From: Lutibacter sp. Hel_I_33_5
GTDB lineage: Bacteria > Bacteroidota > Bacteroidia > Flavobacteriales > Flavobacteriaceae
DNA: 64,000 nucleotides
Assembly (NCBI RefSeq): GCF_007827455.1
Contig: NZ_VISM01000001.1
Span: 2,333,501 to 2,397,500 of the forward strand
Direction of reading: 5' to 3'
The number at the start of each line of letters is the position of its first letter. Position 1 is the stretch's first letter. A program made the translations under genes and the position numbers. The notes under the pieces are model-generated. The model ran no database searches and was not told the DNA's origin. It was given only the letters and a program-made list of their open reading frames with translations. Shown piece by piece: positions 6,407 through 15,949 of this stretch.

Positions 6407-9349
6407 TCATGTTAACGAATTTAAATGCCCTAATTTGTTGTTTAAACGTATTGGAAAATTTAAAGGATCTTGATTACTCTTACTTTTTGTTTGATATAAA
6501 GTTTCTTCAATTTTTGTCATATCTTTTACCAAAGCACTTGCGAAGTCTAATAAAGTCTTGTGTTTTTCTTTGTCTTTAATCGATTTTTTTAATGCAGAAA
6601 CTTGGGTTCTAACTTTCTTTACATTTTTAAGTGCTTTATGAATTTCGGTCATTTTTGTATTGATATCATTAATAAAATCAAACTGAGTTTTCATATCACT
6701 TTCTGAAACTTCAGAAACAGGATTTCTAAGAATATTAAAGCGTTGAGATGTTTTTTCACCATTAAAAGATAATTCAACTTTATAATTTCCTGGCAATGCT
6801 TTTGGACCATTTAAAGAAGCCCACCATAAAATCATACCTTTCACTTTTTCGGCTCCAGGATACATCATGTTCCAATTAAAAATATTATTTCCGTCTTCTA
6901 CTTTTAATTTTTCTTCCTTTTTTTCTTTATCGTGTTCTGTGCTAAATTTTTTAATTAAATTATTTTTTTTATCAAAAAAGGAAAGTGAAATTGTATCTTT
7001 TTCTGTAGTTTTTTTAAGATAATAATTAATAGCAACTCCTCCAGAATGATTTGTACCTAAAGTTTTTGATGTTCTACCATTTCCACCATTTAGATTATAC
7101 GCATCTTTTGGTTTGTATAACACCATTTCTTTTTTTGTGGTTGATGATGTAAGTTGATGCAGTGGAGTTAGATCATCAATAATCCAAAGAGAACGTCCTT
7201 GAGTAGCGGCAATTAAATTATCACTTTTTATGGCTAAATCAGTTATCGGAACAATAGGTAAGTTTTGTTGAAAAGCTTGCCAGTTTTTACCATCATCAAA
7301 AGAAATATACATACCTTTTTCTGTTCCAGCATACAATAATCCTTTTCTTTTAGGATCTGCTCTTAAAGCTCTAGTAAATGCTTCGTTGCCAATTCCGTTT
7401 GTAATCTGTTTCCAAGTTTTACCGTAATTTTCAGTTTTATAGATGTAAGGTTTATAATCTCCAGACTTATATTTTGTACCCACTAAATACGCGCCACCTT
7501 TTGTAAAAGGATCAACTTCTATACAATTTATCATCATCCATTCTGGCATTTTTTTAGGTGTGATATTATTCCAAGTTTCACCATTATTTTTTGATATGTG
7601 AACCAATCCATCGTCTGAACCAGTATAAATTAAACCTGATTCATAAGGAGATTCAACTGCTGCGAAAATAGTTCCGTAATATTCAACACCTGTATTATCT
7701 TGTGTAATTGGGCCTCCTGAAGACTTTAATGTTTCTGGATCATTTCTTGTTAAATCTGGACTAATTACTTTCCAAGATTGACCTTCATTTTCTGTAATAT
7801 GTAAATGATTTGAAGCTGCATATAATTTCTTTTTATTATTCGGAGAAAAGAAGATTGGAAAATTCCATTGAAAACGATATTTAAAATCCTCAGCTCCGTG
7901 TCCCATCGGATCGTCTGGCCAAACATTTATAGCACGAGTTTCATTGGTTTTATGATTTTTTCTTGTCAATAATCCACCATAACTACCACCATAAACAATA
8001 TCATTATTTAAAGGATCAACAGCAATATGGGCACTTTCTCCACCTGCGGTAGATTCCCAATCAGATTCGGTAATATATCTTCCAGAAGTTCTGTGAGATA
8101 TTCTTACAGTAGAATTGTCTTGTTGTGCTGCATAAATTCGATACGGAAAATGATTATCAGTAGTTACTCTATAAAATTGTGATGTGGGTTGATTCATATA
8201 GGTTGTCCAATTTTCTCCTGCATCAAAAGAAACTTGTGCACCACCGTCATCTCCAATAATCATTCTTTGATTGTCTTCTGGAGCAATCCATAAATCGTGA
8301 TGATCTCCATGTGGCGCATTAAACGTTTTGTAAGTTTTTCCGCCATCGGTAGATTTATGATAACGTACATTTAAAACATATAAAATATCTTCATCCTGTG
8401 TATCTGCATACAAACGTGTGTAATACCAAGCTCTCTGACGAAGTTTACGTTCAGAATTTATTAGTTTCCATGTTTTTCCTGCATCAAAAGATTTATAAAT
8501 ACCGCCTTTTTCATTTTCAATTAAAGCCCAAACAATGTCAGAATTTACAGGCGAAACTGTCACTCCACTTATTCCCCACAACCCTTTTGGCAAGCCTTTG
8601 TTTTTTGATATATCATTCCATGTTTCACCACCATCGGTACTTTTATACATTGAAGAACCTTTTCCTCCAGAAGACAAACTATAAGGTGTTCTTCTTACAT
8701 CCCAAGTTGTTGCGTATAGAATTCTAGGATTATTTGGGTCGATTATTAAATCGATGGCACCAGAATTTTCATCAGAATACAAAACTCGTTTCCAAGTCTC
8801 ACCTCCATTAACAGATTTATAAACGCCTCTTTCTTGCGTTGGTTTGTATAAATCGCCTAACACAGCTGCAAAAACAATATCTGCATTTTTAGGATGAATT
8901 CTCATTCTAGGAATATGTCTTGAGTTTTTTAAACCGATATGTCTCCATGTTTTCCCAGCATTTTCAGACTTCCAAATTCCATCACCAGAAGAAACATTTC
9001 CACGTACGGTTTTTTCTCCCATTCCAACATACATCACATTATTATCAGATTCAGAAACAGCAACAGAACCAACAGAACCACCAAAAAAACCGTCAGAAAT
9101 ATTCTGCCAAGTATTCCCAGCGTCAATAGTTTTCCATATTCCACCACCTGTGGAGCCCATATAAAATAAATTTGCTTTGCCAGAAACACCTGTTACAGCA
9201 GCAGATCTACCGCCTCTAAATGGACCAATATTTCTCCATTTTACAGCACTAAAATATTCCTCAGAAACTTTGGTAGATTTTTTTTGTGCGTTAACTTTGT
9301 TGCTTGTTAAAAAAAACGAGCAAGCAATTAGTAGTAATATTTTTTTCAT
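6407..9349 (-). CDS. exported BNR/sortilin (VPS10)-like beta-propeller protein, C-terminally truncated
   Basis: A 980-residue protein with a signal peptide (first about 21 residues, ending in NAQ). It has many Asp-box/BNR repeats across residues 30-720, for example TIDAGNTW, SENAGKTW, STDGGETW, SFDAGKTW, SKNNGETW, TENYGKTW and SFDDGKNW. These predict one or two large beta-propellers, as in VPS10/sortilin and sialidase-like folds, followed by an FnIII-like region and a helical tail. Proteins of this type in flavobacteria are called glycosyl hydrolase, but no catalytic residue is established. The frame ends at a TGA, yet the same frame continues for 54 codons with the conserved tail, so the full length was about 1,035 residues. 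Confidence 0.9.
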   Translation of the reverse strand: MKKILLLIACSFFLTSNKVNAQKKSTKVSEEYFSAVKWRNIGPFRGGRSAAVTGVSGKANLFYMGSTGGGIWKTIDAGNTWQNISDGFFGGSVGSVAVSESDNNVMYVGMGEKTVRGNVSSGDGIWKSENAGKTWRHIGLKNSRHIPRMRIHPKNADIVFAAVLGDLYKPTQERGVYKSVNGGETWKRVLYSDENSGAIDLIIDPNNPRILYATTWDVRRTPYSLSSGGKGSSMYKSTDGGETWNDISKNKGLPKGLWGISGVTVSPVNSDIVWALIENEKGGIYKSFDAGKTWKLINSERKLRQRAWYYTRLYADTQDEDILYVLNVRYHKSTDGGKTYKTFNAPHGDHHDLWIAPEDNQRMIIGDDGGAQVSFDAGENWTTYMNQPTSQFYRVTTDNHFPYRIYAAQQDNSTVRISHRTSGRYITESDWESTAGGESAHIAVDPLNNDIVYGGSYGGLLTRKNHKTNETRAINVWPDDPMGHGAEDFKYRFQWNFPIFFSPNNKKKLYAASNHLHITENEGQSWKVISPDLTRNDPETLKSSGGPITQDNTGVEYYGTIFAAVESPYESGLIYTGSDDGLVHISKNNGETWNNITPKKMPEWMMINCIEVDPFTKGGAYLVGTKYKSGDYKPYIYKTENYGKTWKQITNGIGNEAFTRALRADPKRKGLLYAGTEKGMYISFDDGKNWQAFQQNLPIVPITDLAIKSDNLIAATQGRSLWIIDDLTPLHQLTSSTTKKEMVLYKPKDAYNLNGGNGRTSKTLGTNHSGGVAINYYLKKTTEKDTISLSFFDKKNNLIKKFSTEHDKEKKEEKLKVEDGNNIFNWNMMYPGAEKVKGMILWWASLNGPKALPGNYKVELSFNGEKTSQRFNILRNPVSEVSESDMKTQFDFINDINTKMTEIHKALKNVKKVRTQVSALKKSIKDKEKHKTLLDFASALVKDMTKIEETLYQTKSKSNQDPLNFPIRLNNKLGHLNSLT

Positions 9350-9408
9350 TTGAAAAGTATTGTGATTAGTGGCTTCTAATTTAAGAATTTTTATTGATTA
9401 TTTAGGCT

Positions 9409-10638
9409 ATGGATTTACTACTAGAACATTTAAAAAATAATAAAATAAATTCAGAGATCACTATTTCTGGTTCTAAAAGTGAATCAAATAGATTGTTGAT
9501 TTTACAGAAGTTGTTTTCAGAATTCACTATAGAAAATTTGTCTAATTCAGATGATGCTGTTCATATGCAACATGCACTTTCTACCAAAGAAGAATTGGTG
9601 GATATTGGACATGCAGGTACAGCAATGCGTTTTTTAACATCTTATTTTGCAGTAAATGAAGGAAGAGAGACTGTGTTAACAGGTTCCGAAAGAATGCAAG
9701 ATAGACCGATAGAAGTTTTGGTTAACGCCTTAAAAGATTTAGGTGCAGATATTTCTTATGAAGCTAAAGTTGGATATCCACCTATTAGAATTAAAGGAAC
9801 AAAACTCACAAAAGGTAGCGTTAAGATTAACGGAAATGTAAGTAGTCAATATATTTCTTCTTTGTTATTAATAGCTTCAAAGTTAGAAAACGGATTAGAA
9901 ATAGAGTTGATTGGTAAGATAACTTCTGTCCCTTATATAAAGATGACGTTAAGTTTATTGAATCAGCTAGGGATCTCTACTAGTTTTGAGGGAAATATTA
10001 TTAACGTTTTACCTTTAAAAAATATTCAAAAACAAACGGTTATTGTTGAATCTGATTGGAGCTCAGCTTCTTATTTTTACGGAATTATTGCTTTGTGCGA
10101 GCTTGGTTCGGAAGTGCAATTAACTGCTTACAAAAAAGATAGTTTACAAGGTGATTCTTGTTTAGCTGAAATTTATCAGCATTTCGGAATTGAAACTACT
10201 TTTGGTGATAATTCAATCACAATTAAGAAGGTAAAAGAGACCAACAAGGATACCTTAGAAATCAATTTGAAAAATGCCCCAGATATTGCACAAACAATAG
10301 CAGTTACTTGTTTTGCTCTAGGAGTTGCTTGCGATTTAACAGGGTTGCATACTTTAAAAATTAAAGAAACAGATCGATTAGAAGCTCTTAAAGAAGAACT
10401 AACAAAGTTTGGCGCAAAAATTTCTGTTACTAATGAGAGTTTGCATTTAAAAATATCGGATAAAATTTTATCGGGTGTGTCTGTAAAAACCTATAACGAT
10501 CATAGAATGGCAATGGCTTTTGTGCCTTTAGCATTAAAAACTTCATTAACTATTTTAAATGCAGAGGTGGTAACAAAATCATACACAGATTTTTGGTCAG
10601 ATATGCATAAAATAGGCATCACTACTCAAGAAGTGTAA
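9409..10638 (+). CDS. aroA: 3-phosphoshikimate 1-carboxyvinyltransferase (EPSP synthase)
   Basis: A 409-residue cytosolic enzyme of the shikimate pathway that joins shikimate-3-phosphate and phosphoenolpyruvate to give EPSP. Signature motifs are present: SGSKSESNRLLIL near residue 20 (substrate Lys, Ser and Arg), GHAGTAMRFL near 66-75 (PEP site), RMQDRPIEVLVNAL, KETDRLEAL and YNDHRMAMAF. The length is slightly short but normal for Bacteroidota versions. It is divergent from the BNR protein with a 59-base gap, and queA follows after 72 bases with its own promoter. Confidence 0.96.
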   Translation: MDLLLEHLKNNKINSEITISGSKSESNRLLILQKLFSEFTIENLSNSDDAVHMQHALSTKEELVDIGHAGTAMRFLTSYFAVNEGRETVLTGSERMQDRPIEVLVNALKDLGADISYEAKVGYPPIRIKGTKLTKGSVKINGNVSSQYISSLLLIASKLENGLEIELIGKITSVPYIKMTLSLLNQLGISTSFEGNIINVLPLKNIQKQTVIVESDWSSASYFYGIIALCELGSEVQLTAYKKDSLQGDSCLAEIYQHFGIETTFGDNSITIKKVKETNKDTLEINLKNAPDIAQTIAVTCFALGVACDLTGLHTLKIKETDRLEALKEELTKFGAKISVTNESLHLKISDKILSGVSVKTYNDHRMAMAFVPLALKTSLTILNAEVVTKSYTDFWSDMHKIGITTQEV

Positions 10639-10655
10639 AATAACTGGCAAAACAC

Positions 10656-10687
10656 TTGACAACGCCTATTCTCAAATCGTATATTTG
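10656..10687 (+). promoter_or_regulatory. queA promoter (TTG -33, TATATTTG -7)
   Basis: TTGAC at 10656-10660 and TATATTTG at 10680-10687 are separated by 21 bases counted from the end of TTG, matching the Bacteroidota -33/-7 arrangement (TTG, TAnnTTTG). The ATG of queA is 24 bases after the -7 box. This is the clearest two-part promoter in the window. Confidence 0.7.
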
Positions 10688-10710
10688 CCGCCATTAATAA
10701 AAACTATTTC

Positions 10711-11760
10711 ATGAAATTATCAAATTTTCATTTTGAATTGCCAGAAGAATTAATGGCAGAATATCCAGCAGAACACAGAGACGAATCTAGGTTAATGGTT
10801 TTGCATAGAGATACTCAAAAAATTGAACATAAACTGTTTAAAGATGTGATCAATTATTTTAATGAAGGTGATGTGATGATACTAAATAATACAAAGGTTT
10901 TTCCTGCACGTATGTTTGGTAACAAAGAGAAAACTGGAGCAAGAATTGAAGTGTTTTTATTACGTGAATTAAATGCTGAAAATAGATTGTGGGACGTATT
11001 AGTAGATCCTGCAAGAAAAATAAGAATTGGAAATAAATTATTTTTTGGAGAAGATGATAGTTTAGTTGCTGAAGTTATTGATAACACTACTTCAAGAGGA
11101 AGAACCTTACGTTTTCTTTATGACGGGCCTTATGATGAGTTTCGTAAAAAGTTACTAGAATTAGGAGAAACTCCTCTACCCAAATTAATTAAGAGAGACG
11201 TTGAAGCTTCAGACGAAGAACGTTACCAAACAATATTTGCAAAACATGAAGGAGCAGTTGCTGCACCTACAGCAGGGTTACACTTTTCTAAGCATTTGTT
11301 AAAGCGTTTAGAGATTAAAGGAATTGATTTTGCAGAAACAACATTACATGTTGGATTAGGTACGTTCAGTCCAGTGGAGGTTGAAGATTTATCGAAGCAT
11401 AAAATGGATTCTGAACAAATTAGGATTCCAGAAACAAGTGCAGATATGATAAATAATGCGATAGAAACTAAAAAAAGAATTTGTGCTGTAGGTACTACTG
11501 TTATGCGTACTGTAGAATCTTGTGTTTCTGCTAGTCAGCGTTTAAATTCTTTTGAAGGATGGACCAATAAATTTATTTTTCCTCCTTTTGAGTTTAGTAT
11601 TGCAAATAGTATGATTACTAATTTCCATACGCCTAAATCTACCTTATTAATGCAAGCAGCAGCTTTTGGAGGTTATGATTTTGTAATGGAAGCTTATCAA
11701 GTAGCAATAAAAGAAAAATATAAATTTCATACGTATGGAGATGCGATGTTAATTATATAA
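10711..11760 (+). CDS. queA: S-adenosylmethionine:tRNA ribosyltransferase-isomerase
   Basis: A 349-residue enzyme that transfers and isomerises the ribosyl moiety of SAM onto 7-aminomethyl-7-deazaguanine in tRNA, forming epoxyqueuosine. The sequence starts with the typical [19 protein letters not shown] and contains [30 protein letters not shown] and HVGLGTF, all family hallmarks. The length is standard. A strong promoter precedes it and a terminator hairpin follows, so it appears to be a single-gene unit. A queuosine precursor transporter at 43122-43823 fits the same pathway. Confidence 0.96.
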   Translation: MKLSNFHFELPEELMAEYPAEHRDESRLMVLHRDTQKIEHKLFKDVINYFNEGDVMILNNTKVFPARMFGNKEKTGARIEVFLLRELNAENRLWDVLVDPARKIRIGNKLFFGEDDSLVAEVIDNTTSRGRTLRFLYDGPYDEFRKKLLELGETPLPKLIKRDVEASDEERYQTIFAKHEGAVAAPTAGLHFSKHLLKRLEIKGIDFAETTLHVGLGTFSPVEVEDLSKHKMDSEQIRIPETSADMINNAIETKKRICAVGTTVMRTVESCVSASQRLNSFEGWTNKFIFPPFEFSIANSMITNFHTPKSTLLMQAAAFGGYDFVMEAYQVAIKEKYKFHTYGDAMLII

Positions 11761-11783
11761 ATTTCAAAAATTATATAAATTCC

Positions 11784-11825
11784 CAAAACCTCATGAGATT
11801 TTCTTGTGAGGTTTTGTTTATTTTT
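11784..11825 (+). terminator. rho-independent terminator after queA
   Basis: CAAAACCTCA (11784-11793) pairs perfectly with TGAGGTTTTG (11807-11816), a 10-bp stem with a 13-base loop, followed by the T-rich run TTTATTTTT. It lies 23 bases after the queA stop and before the true rlmN ATG. This argues against the alternative GTG start of rlmN at 11806, which would fall inside the loop/stem. Confidence 0.75.
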
Positions 11826-11832
11826 ACCAAAT

Positions 11833-12873
11833 ATGAAACCTCAAAAAAAAGACATTCGCGCATTAACTAAAGACCAATTACGTGATTTTTTTGTAGATAA
11901 TGGCGATAAAGCTTTTCGTGGAAATCAAGTATATGAATGGCTTTGGAGTAAGTCTTTACATACATTTGAAGAAATGACTAATATTTCTAAAGAGACAAGA
12001 GAAATGTTAGAAAACAACTTTGTGATTAATCATATTGAGGTAGATTCCATGCAGAAAAGTAAGGATGGAACTATAAAAAACGGAATTAGATTACACGACG
12101 GTTTAATTGTAGAATCGGTGTTAATTCCTACAGAAAAAAGAACAACAGCATGTGTTTCTAGTCAAGTTGGTTGTAGTTTAGATTGTAAATTTTGTGCTAC
12201 GGCACGATTAAAAAGAATGCGTAATCTAAACCCAGATGAAATTTACGATCAAGTGGTTGCAATTGATAAACAGAGTAGGTTATATCACAATCATAAATTA
12301 ACAAATATTGTTTTTATGGGAATGGGAGAACCATTAATGAACTACAATAATGTTTTAAAATCAATTGAAAAAATAACCTCTCCAGAAGGTTTAGGGATGT
12401 CTCCAAAAAGAATTACAGTATCAACATCTGGCGTTCCAAAAATGATTAAGAAAATGGCAGATGAAGAAGTACGATTCAATTTAGCAGTTTCTTTACATTC
12501 TGCAATTGAAGAAGTACGAACTTCAATTATGCCTTTTAATACGAATTTCCCGTTAAAAGATTTAAAAGAATCCTTAGTCTATTGGTATGAAAAAACTAAG
12601 CGAGCAATTACTTATGAGTATGTTGTTTGGAATGGAATTAATGATCGAAAAGAAGACATAAAAGCGCTAGTCGATTTTTGTAAATATGTACCTTGTAAAG
12701 TCAATTTGATTGAATATAACCCGATTGATGATGGTCAGTTTCAGCAAGCAAGTTCGTCGGCAATTAATAATTATATTTCTAATTTAGAAATGCACGATAT
12801 TACAGTAAATGTTAGAAGAAGTAGAGGAAAAGACATAGATGCCGCATGTGGTCAATTAGCAAATAAGTCGTAA
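11833..12873 (+). CDS. rlmN: 23S rRNA / tRNA adenine-C2 methyltransferase
   Basis: A 346-residue radical SAM methylase that methylates A2503 of 23S rRNA, and A37 of some tRNAs, at carbon 2. The iron-sulfur motif is CSLDCKFCATA (CxxxCxxC). The methyl-accepting Cys lies in GKDIDAACGQL near the C-terminus, with its partner Cys in the conserved AVSLH/KVNLIEYNP region. I choose the ATG at 11833 (MKPQKKDIRALTK), which matches family N-termini, over a GTG at 11806 that would add nine non-conserved residues and start inside the queA terminator. The next gene begins directly after its stop. Confidence 0.95.
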   Translation: MKPQKKDIRALTKDQLRDFFVDNGDKAFRGNQVYEWLWSKSLHTFEEMTNISKETREMLENNFVINHIEVDSMQKSKDGTIKNGIRLHDGLIVESVLIPTEKRTTACVSSQVGCSLDCKFCATARLKRMRNLNPDEIYDQVVAIDKQSRLYHNHKLTNIVFMGMGEPLMNYNNVLKSIEKITSPEGLGMSPKRITVSTSGVPKMIKKMADEEVRFNLAVSLHSAIEEVRTSIMPFNTNFPLKDLKESLVYWYEKTKRAITYEYVVWNGINDRKEDIKALVDFCKYVPCKVNLIEYNPIDDGQFQQASSSAINNYISNLEMHDITVNVRRSRGKDIDAACGQLANKS

Positions 12874-13638
12874 ATGAATATTAAAAAGACCTTATTCTTT
12901 CAAATCTTTAAAACATTAGGTTTACTGGAACTTTTTATTGCTGCTGGCTTATTTTTAGATAGTAAATATTTTATTCCGCAGTATGCAAACGGTCAAAATA
13001 TTGCTACAATAATATTGACTTCAGTATTAGTGTATTTGTATTGGAAAGCGACTAAAAGAACAAGAGAACAAATAATTTATGCTGTTTTAATAGCCATTAT
13101 TGGCGAATACCTTTTTTGTCTTGGATTTGGAATGTACACCTATAGATTAGAAAATGTTCCACATTATGTTCCACCAGGACATGCCATTATGTATTTGGGT
13201 GTGTTTTATTTTGTAAGACAACCAAAGGTCATTATCAATCGAAAGAATTTAGAACTCGCGTTATATAGCATTAACGGATTATTTGCCACTTATTTTTTAC
13301 TTTTTAAAAATGATGTATTAGGTTTTTCGCTTACGGTTATCATATTTTATATTGTTTATAAGAAGCCCAGAGAGCGTCTTTTTTACTTAGGAATGTATCT
13401 AGCAATAGCCATTTTAGAATTAATTGGGACTAGCTATGGATGTTGGTGGTGGCCAACAACTTGGTTTGGAAAAGTTAGTTTTATTCCAAGTGGAAATCCG
13501 CCTTCGGGAATTAGTTTTTTCTATTTTGGTTTAGATTTAGGATGTCTATATTTCTATAAATTAAGACATAAAGTTGCGTGGAGTAGAATGAAAAATATTC
13601 GAAAAATACGTCAAGAAAAAGAGTTGATTACTTCGTAA
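12874..13638 (+). CDS. multi-pass membrane protein, unknown
   Basis: A 254-residue integral membrane protein with about seven or eight hydrophobic spans, for example around residues 8-28, 43-57, 68-90, 105-117, 130-146, 150-165 and 172-188. It has a striking aromatic loop, YGCWWWPTTW, and a PPGHAIMYLG segment that could place polar or His residues in the membrane. It lies between rlmN (no gap) and a geranylgeranyl-reductase-like flavoprotein followed by a polyprenyl synthase. A role in isoprenoid or lipid metabolism is therefore suggested by position only. No family is recognised. Confidence 0.8.
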   Translation: MNIKKTLFFQIFKTLGLLELFIAAGLFLDSKYFIPQYANGQNIATIILTSVLVYLYWKATKRTREQIIYAVLIAIIGEYLFCLGFGMYTYRLENVPHYVPPGHAIMYLGVFYFVRQPKVIINRKNLELALYSINGLFATYFLLFKNDVLGFSLTVIIFYIVYKKPRERLFYLGMYLAIAILELIGTSYGCWWWPTTWFGKVSFIPSGNPPSGISFFYFGLDLGCLYFYKLRHKVAWSRMKNIRKIRQEKELITS

Positions 13639-13650
13639 AAAGTTAGTACA

Positions 13651-14871
13651 ATGATTAAAAAGTTTGATGTAATTATTGTTGGTGGCGGTCCTTCTGGCGG
13701 TCAGTGTGCAAGAATATTATCAAAAAAAGGACATAAAGTGTTACTTGTAGAAAAGCACAATAGTTTTGAGGATAATAATTTTTCTAGTGCTGGAATGACT
13801 TTAGCCCCATTAAAAGAATTTGACTTGCCAGATACTGTTGTAGGTTCTTATTGGAAAGGGATAGATATTCAATGTTCTAAAAAGAATTATGCATGGAAAA
13901 GCAATAAAAGAGAAGGGGTAGTACTCGATTTTGGTAGACTTAGGCAGTTTTTAGCAGATGAAGCAGTAAACAATGGTGCAGAATTATTATTAGGATATAA
14001 ATATTATAAAAAAGAGTATGATGGAGATGCTGTAATTGCTCATTTTCAGAATTCTAAAACCAAAGAAAAAATATCTTTTAAAGCAAAATTATTGATAGAT
14101 GGTACTGGACCTGTAAGAAAAGTAATCTATGATGATAAAAATGAAGAACCAGAACTTTCAATTGGAACTGGAATTGAATATTTAATTAAGGTTGATGATA
14201 AAACCTATAATAGTTGTGCAGATAAACTAGTATTTTTTCTTGGACATAAATGGGCGAAAAACGGTTATGGTTGGATTTTTCCTATGGAATCTAATATCTT
14301 GAAAGTTGGTGCGGGAAAAATATTTGTTGAAGATGAAAATCAGGCGAATATTAGCATAAAAGAAGATACGTTAAGAGTAATTGAAGAGTTCTTAGAATTA
14401 AAAGAATATGAATTATTAGATATTCATGGTGGGATTATTAGATATAGTCCAGGTATAAATGACACTTTTTATAAAAACAAAGTTGTAGCAATCGGTGATG
14501 CAATTTCTGCAATTAACCCGAAAGGAGGAGAAGGAATTCGTTATGCCATGAGAAGTGCTACAGTAGCTTCAAAGTATATTGATACTTATTTATCTGAAGG
14601 AAAAGATGAATTTGATAAGTACAAAAAGAAATGGCGTTCTAAACACAGAATCTCTTGGAGATTAAGTGAGCTTTCTGCAAGAAAATTATACCTAAAATAT
14701 TCAGACTCAAAAATTGAAGAAAGAATCGGAATGTACCATTCAATCACTAATATGCAGGTATTAATAGATTCTTTATTTGAGTTTAAACCTGGAAAAATAT
14801 TTCATAAAATAGTATTGTTATACATGATGACTGCGAAGTTGAAATTAAAGAAACTTTTTTCAAAGTCCTAA
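13651..14871 (+). CDS. FAD-dependent oxidoreductase, geranylgeranyl-reductase family
   Basis: A 406-residue flavoprotein. The N-terminal Rossmann motif is VIIVGGGPSGGQCARIL (about residues 7-23) with the acidic ribose-binding end LLVEK. A second FAD motif, GDAISAINPKGGEGIRYAM, sits near residues 280-300. This layout is that of geranylgeranyl reductase and related PHBH-fold enzymes, which reduce isoprenoid double bonds or hydroxylate aromatic rings. It starts 12 bases after the membrane protein and is followed 53 bases later by a polyprenyl diphosphate synthase, which supports an isoprenoid substrate. Exact substrate is unknown. Confidence 0.88.
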   Translation: MIKKFDVIIVGGGPSGGQCARILSKKGHKVLLVEKHNSFEDNNFSSAGMTLAPLKEFDLPDTVVGSYWKGIDIQCSKKNYAWKSNKREGVVLDFGRLRQFLADEAVNNGAELLLGYKYYKKEYDGDAVIAHFQNSKTKEKISFKAKLLIDGTGPVRKVIYDDKNEEPELSIGTGIEYLIKVDDKTYNSCADKLVFFLGHKWAKNGYGWIFPMESNILKVGAGKIFVEDENQANISIKEDTLRVIEEFLELKEYELLDIHGGIIRYSPGINDTFYKNKVVAIGDAISAINPKGGEGIRYAMRSATVASKYIDTYLSEGKDEFDKYKKKWRSKHRISWRLSELSARKLYLKYSDSKIEERIGMYHSITNMQVLIDSLFEFKPGKIFHKIVLLYMMTAKLKLKKLFSKS

Positions 14872-14908
14872 GTAAGTATATACAAGCTAGTAAGAAAATA
14901 AATTTTTC

Positions 14909-14916
14909 TACTTTTG
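14909..14916 (+). promoter_or_regulatory. -7 promoter box (TACTTTTG) for the polyprenyl synthase
   Basis: TACTTTTG fits TAnnTTTG and lies 8 bases before the ATG at 14925, so the transcript would be nearly leaderless. No clear -33 element is seen. It may be an internal promoter of the preceding operon. Confidence 0.4.
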
Positions 14917-14924
14917 ATTTATAA

Positions 14925-15902
14925 ATGAAAGCAGTAGAGCAAATAAAATTTCCAATCAAAAATGAAATGGAACTCTTTGAACAAAAGTTCAAAGATTCAA
15001 TGCTTTCTAAAGTTCCACTTTTAAATAGAATCACGTATTATATCGTTAGAAGAAAAGGAAAACAAATGCGACCGATGTTTGTTTTTTTAGTCGCAAAGAT
15101 GGTTTCTGATGGTGGTTTTGATGAACGAACATATCGTGGAGCTTCTATTGTAGAATTAATTCATACAGCAACCTTAGTACATGATGATGTTGTTGATGAA
15201 AGTAATAGACGTAGAGGTTTTTTCTCCATAAATGCGTTATGGAAAAACAAAATTGCGGTTTTAGTAGGTGATTTTTTATTGTCTAAAGGTTTATTATTAT
15301 CCATAGATAATGAAGATTTTGATTTATTAAAACTGATTTCTATTGCAGTACGTGAAATGAGTGAAGGCGAGTTATTGCAAATAGAAAAAGCTAGAAAATT
15401 AGACATAACAGAAGATATTTATTTTGATATTATTCGTCAGAAAACCGCCACTTTAATTGCAGCATGTTGTGGTATTGGAGCGGCTTCTGTTGGTGCAAAT
15501 CAAGATGTAATTCAACAAATGAGAAAATTTGGAGAATATATTGGCATCGCTTTTCAAATTAAAGATGATTTATTCGATTATTCGGACGAAAAAATTGGAA
15601 AACCTACAGGAATAGATATTAAAGAACAAAAAATGACGTTGCCTTTAATCTATACCTTAAACAATGTTACTCGAAAAGAAAAAGCATGGCTCATTAACTC
15701 TATTAAGAAATATAATAAAGATAAAAAACGTGTTAAAGAAGTCATTGAATTTGTTAAAGAAAGTGGCGGTATAGAATACACCACAACTAAAATGCACGAC
15801 TATAAAAATAGAGCTTTGGCTATTTTAGAAAATTTCCCAGAATCTGATTATAAATCATCATTACTTAAAATGATTGAATATGTTGTGGAAAGGAAGATTT
15901 AA
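14925..15902 (+). CDS. polyprenyl diphosphate synthase (long-chain, quinone side chain)
   Basis: A 325-residue trans-isoprenyl diphosphate synthase with the first Asp-rich motif HDDVVDE (D87, D88, D91), the second Asp-rich motif IKDDLFDYSD, KQMRP for substrate binding near the N-terminus and GEYIGIAFQIKDD before the second motif. It condenses isopentenyl diphosphate with allylic diphosphates to make long chains, most likely for menaquinone in this group. The length agrees with octaprenyl/heptaprenyl synthases. Chain length cannot be read from the sequence with confidence. Confidence 0.93.
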   Translation: MKAVEQIKFPIKNEMELFEQKFKDSMLSKVPLLNRITYYIVRRKGKQMRPMFVFLVAKMVSDGGFDERTYRGASIVELIHTATLVHDDVVDESNRRRGFFSINALWKNKIAVLVGDFLLSKGLLLSIDNEDFDLLKLISIAVREMSEGELLQIEKARKLDITEDIYFDIIRQKTATLIAACCGIGAASVGANQDVIQQMRKFGEYIGIAFQIKDDLFDYSDEKIGKPTGIDIKEQKMTLPLIYTLNNVTRKEKAWLINSIKKYNKDKKRVKEVIEFVKESGGIEYTTTKMHDYKNRALAILENFPESDYKSSLLKMIEYVVERKI

Positions 15903-15949
15903 TTTTATACATTTTTGATTTTATTATAAATTTTGTTTAAACTAACATT

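Noticed and set aside
11793-11830. Alternative rlmN start codons (ATG 11793 in another frame, GTG 11806)
   Set aside because: They lie in the queA terminator hairpin and add no conserved sequence.
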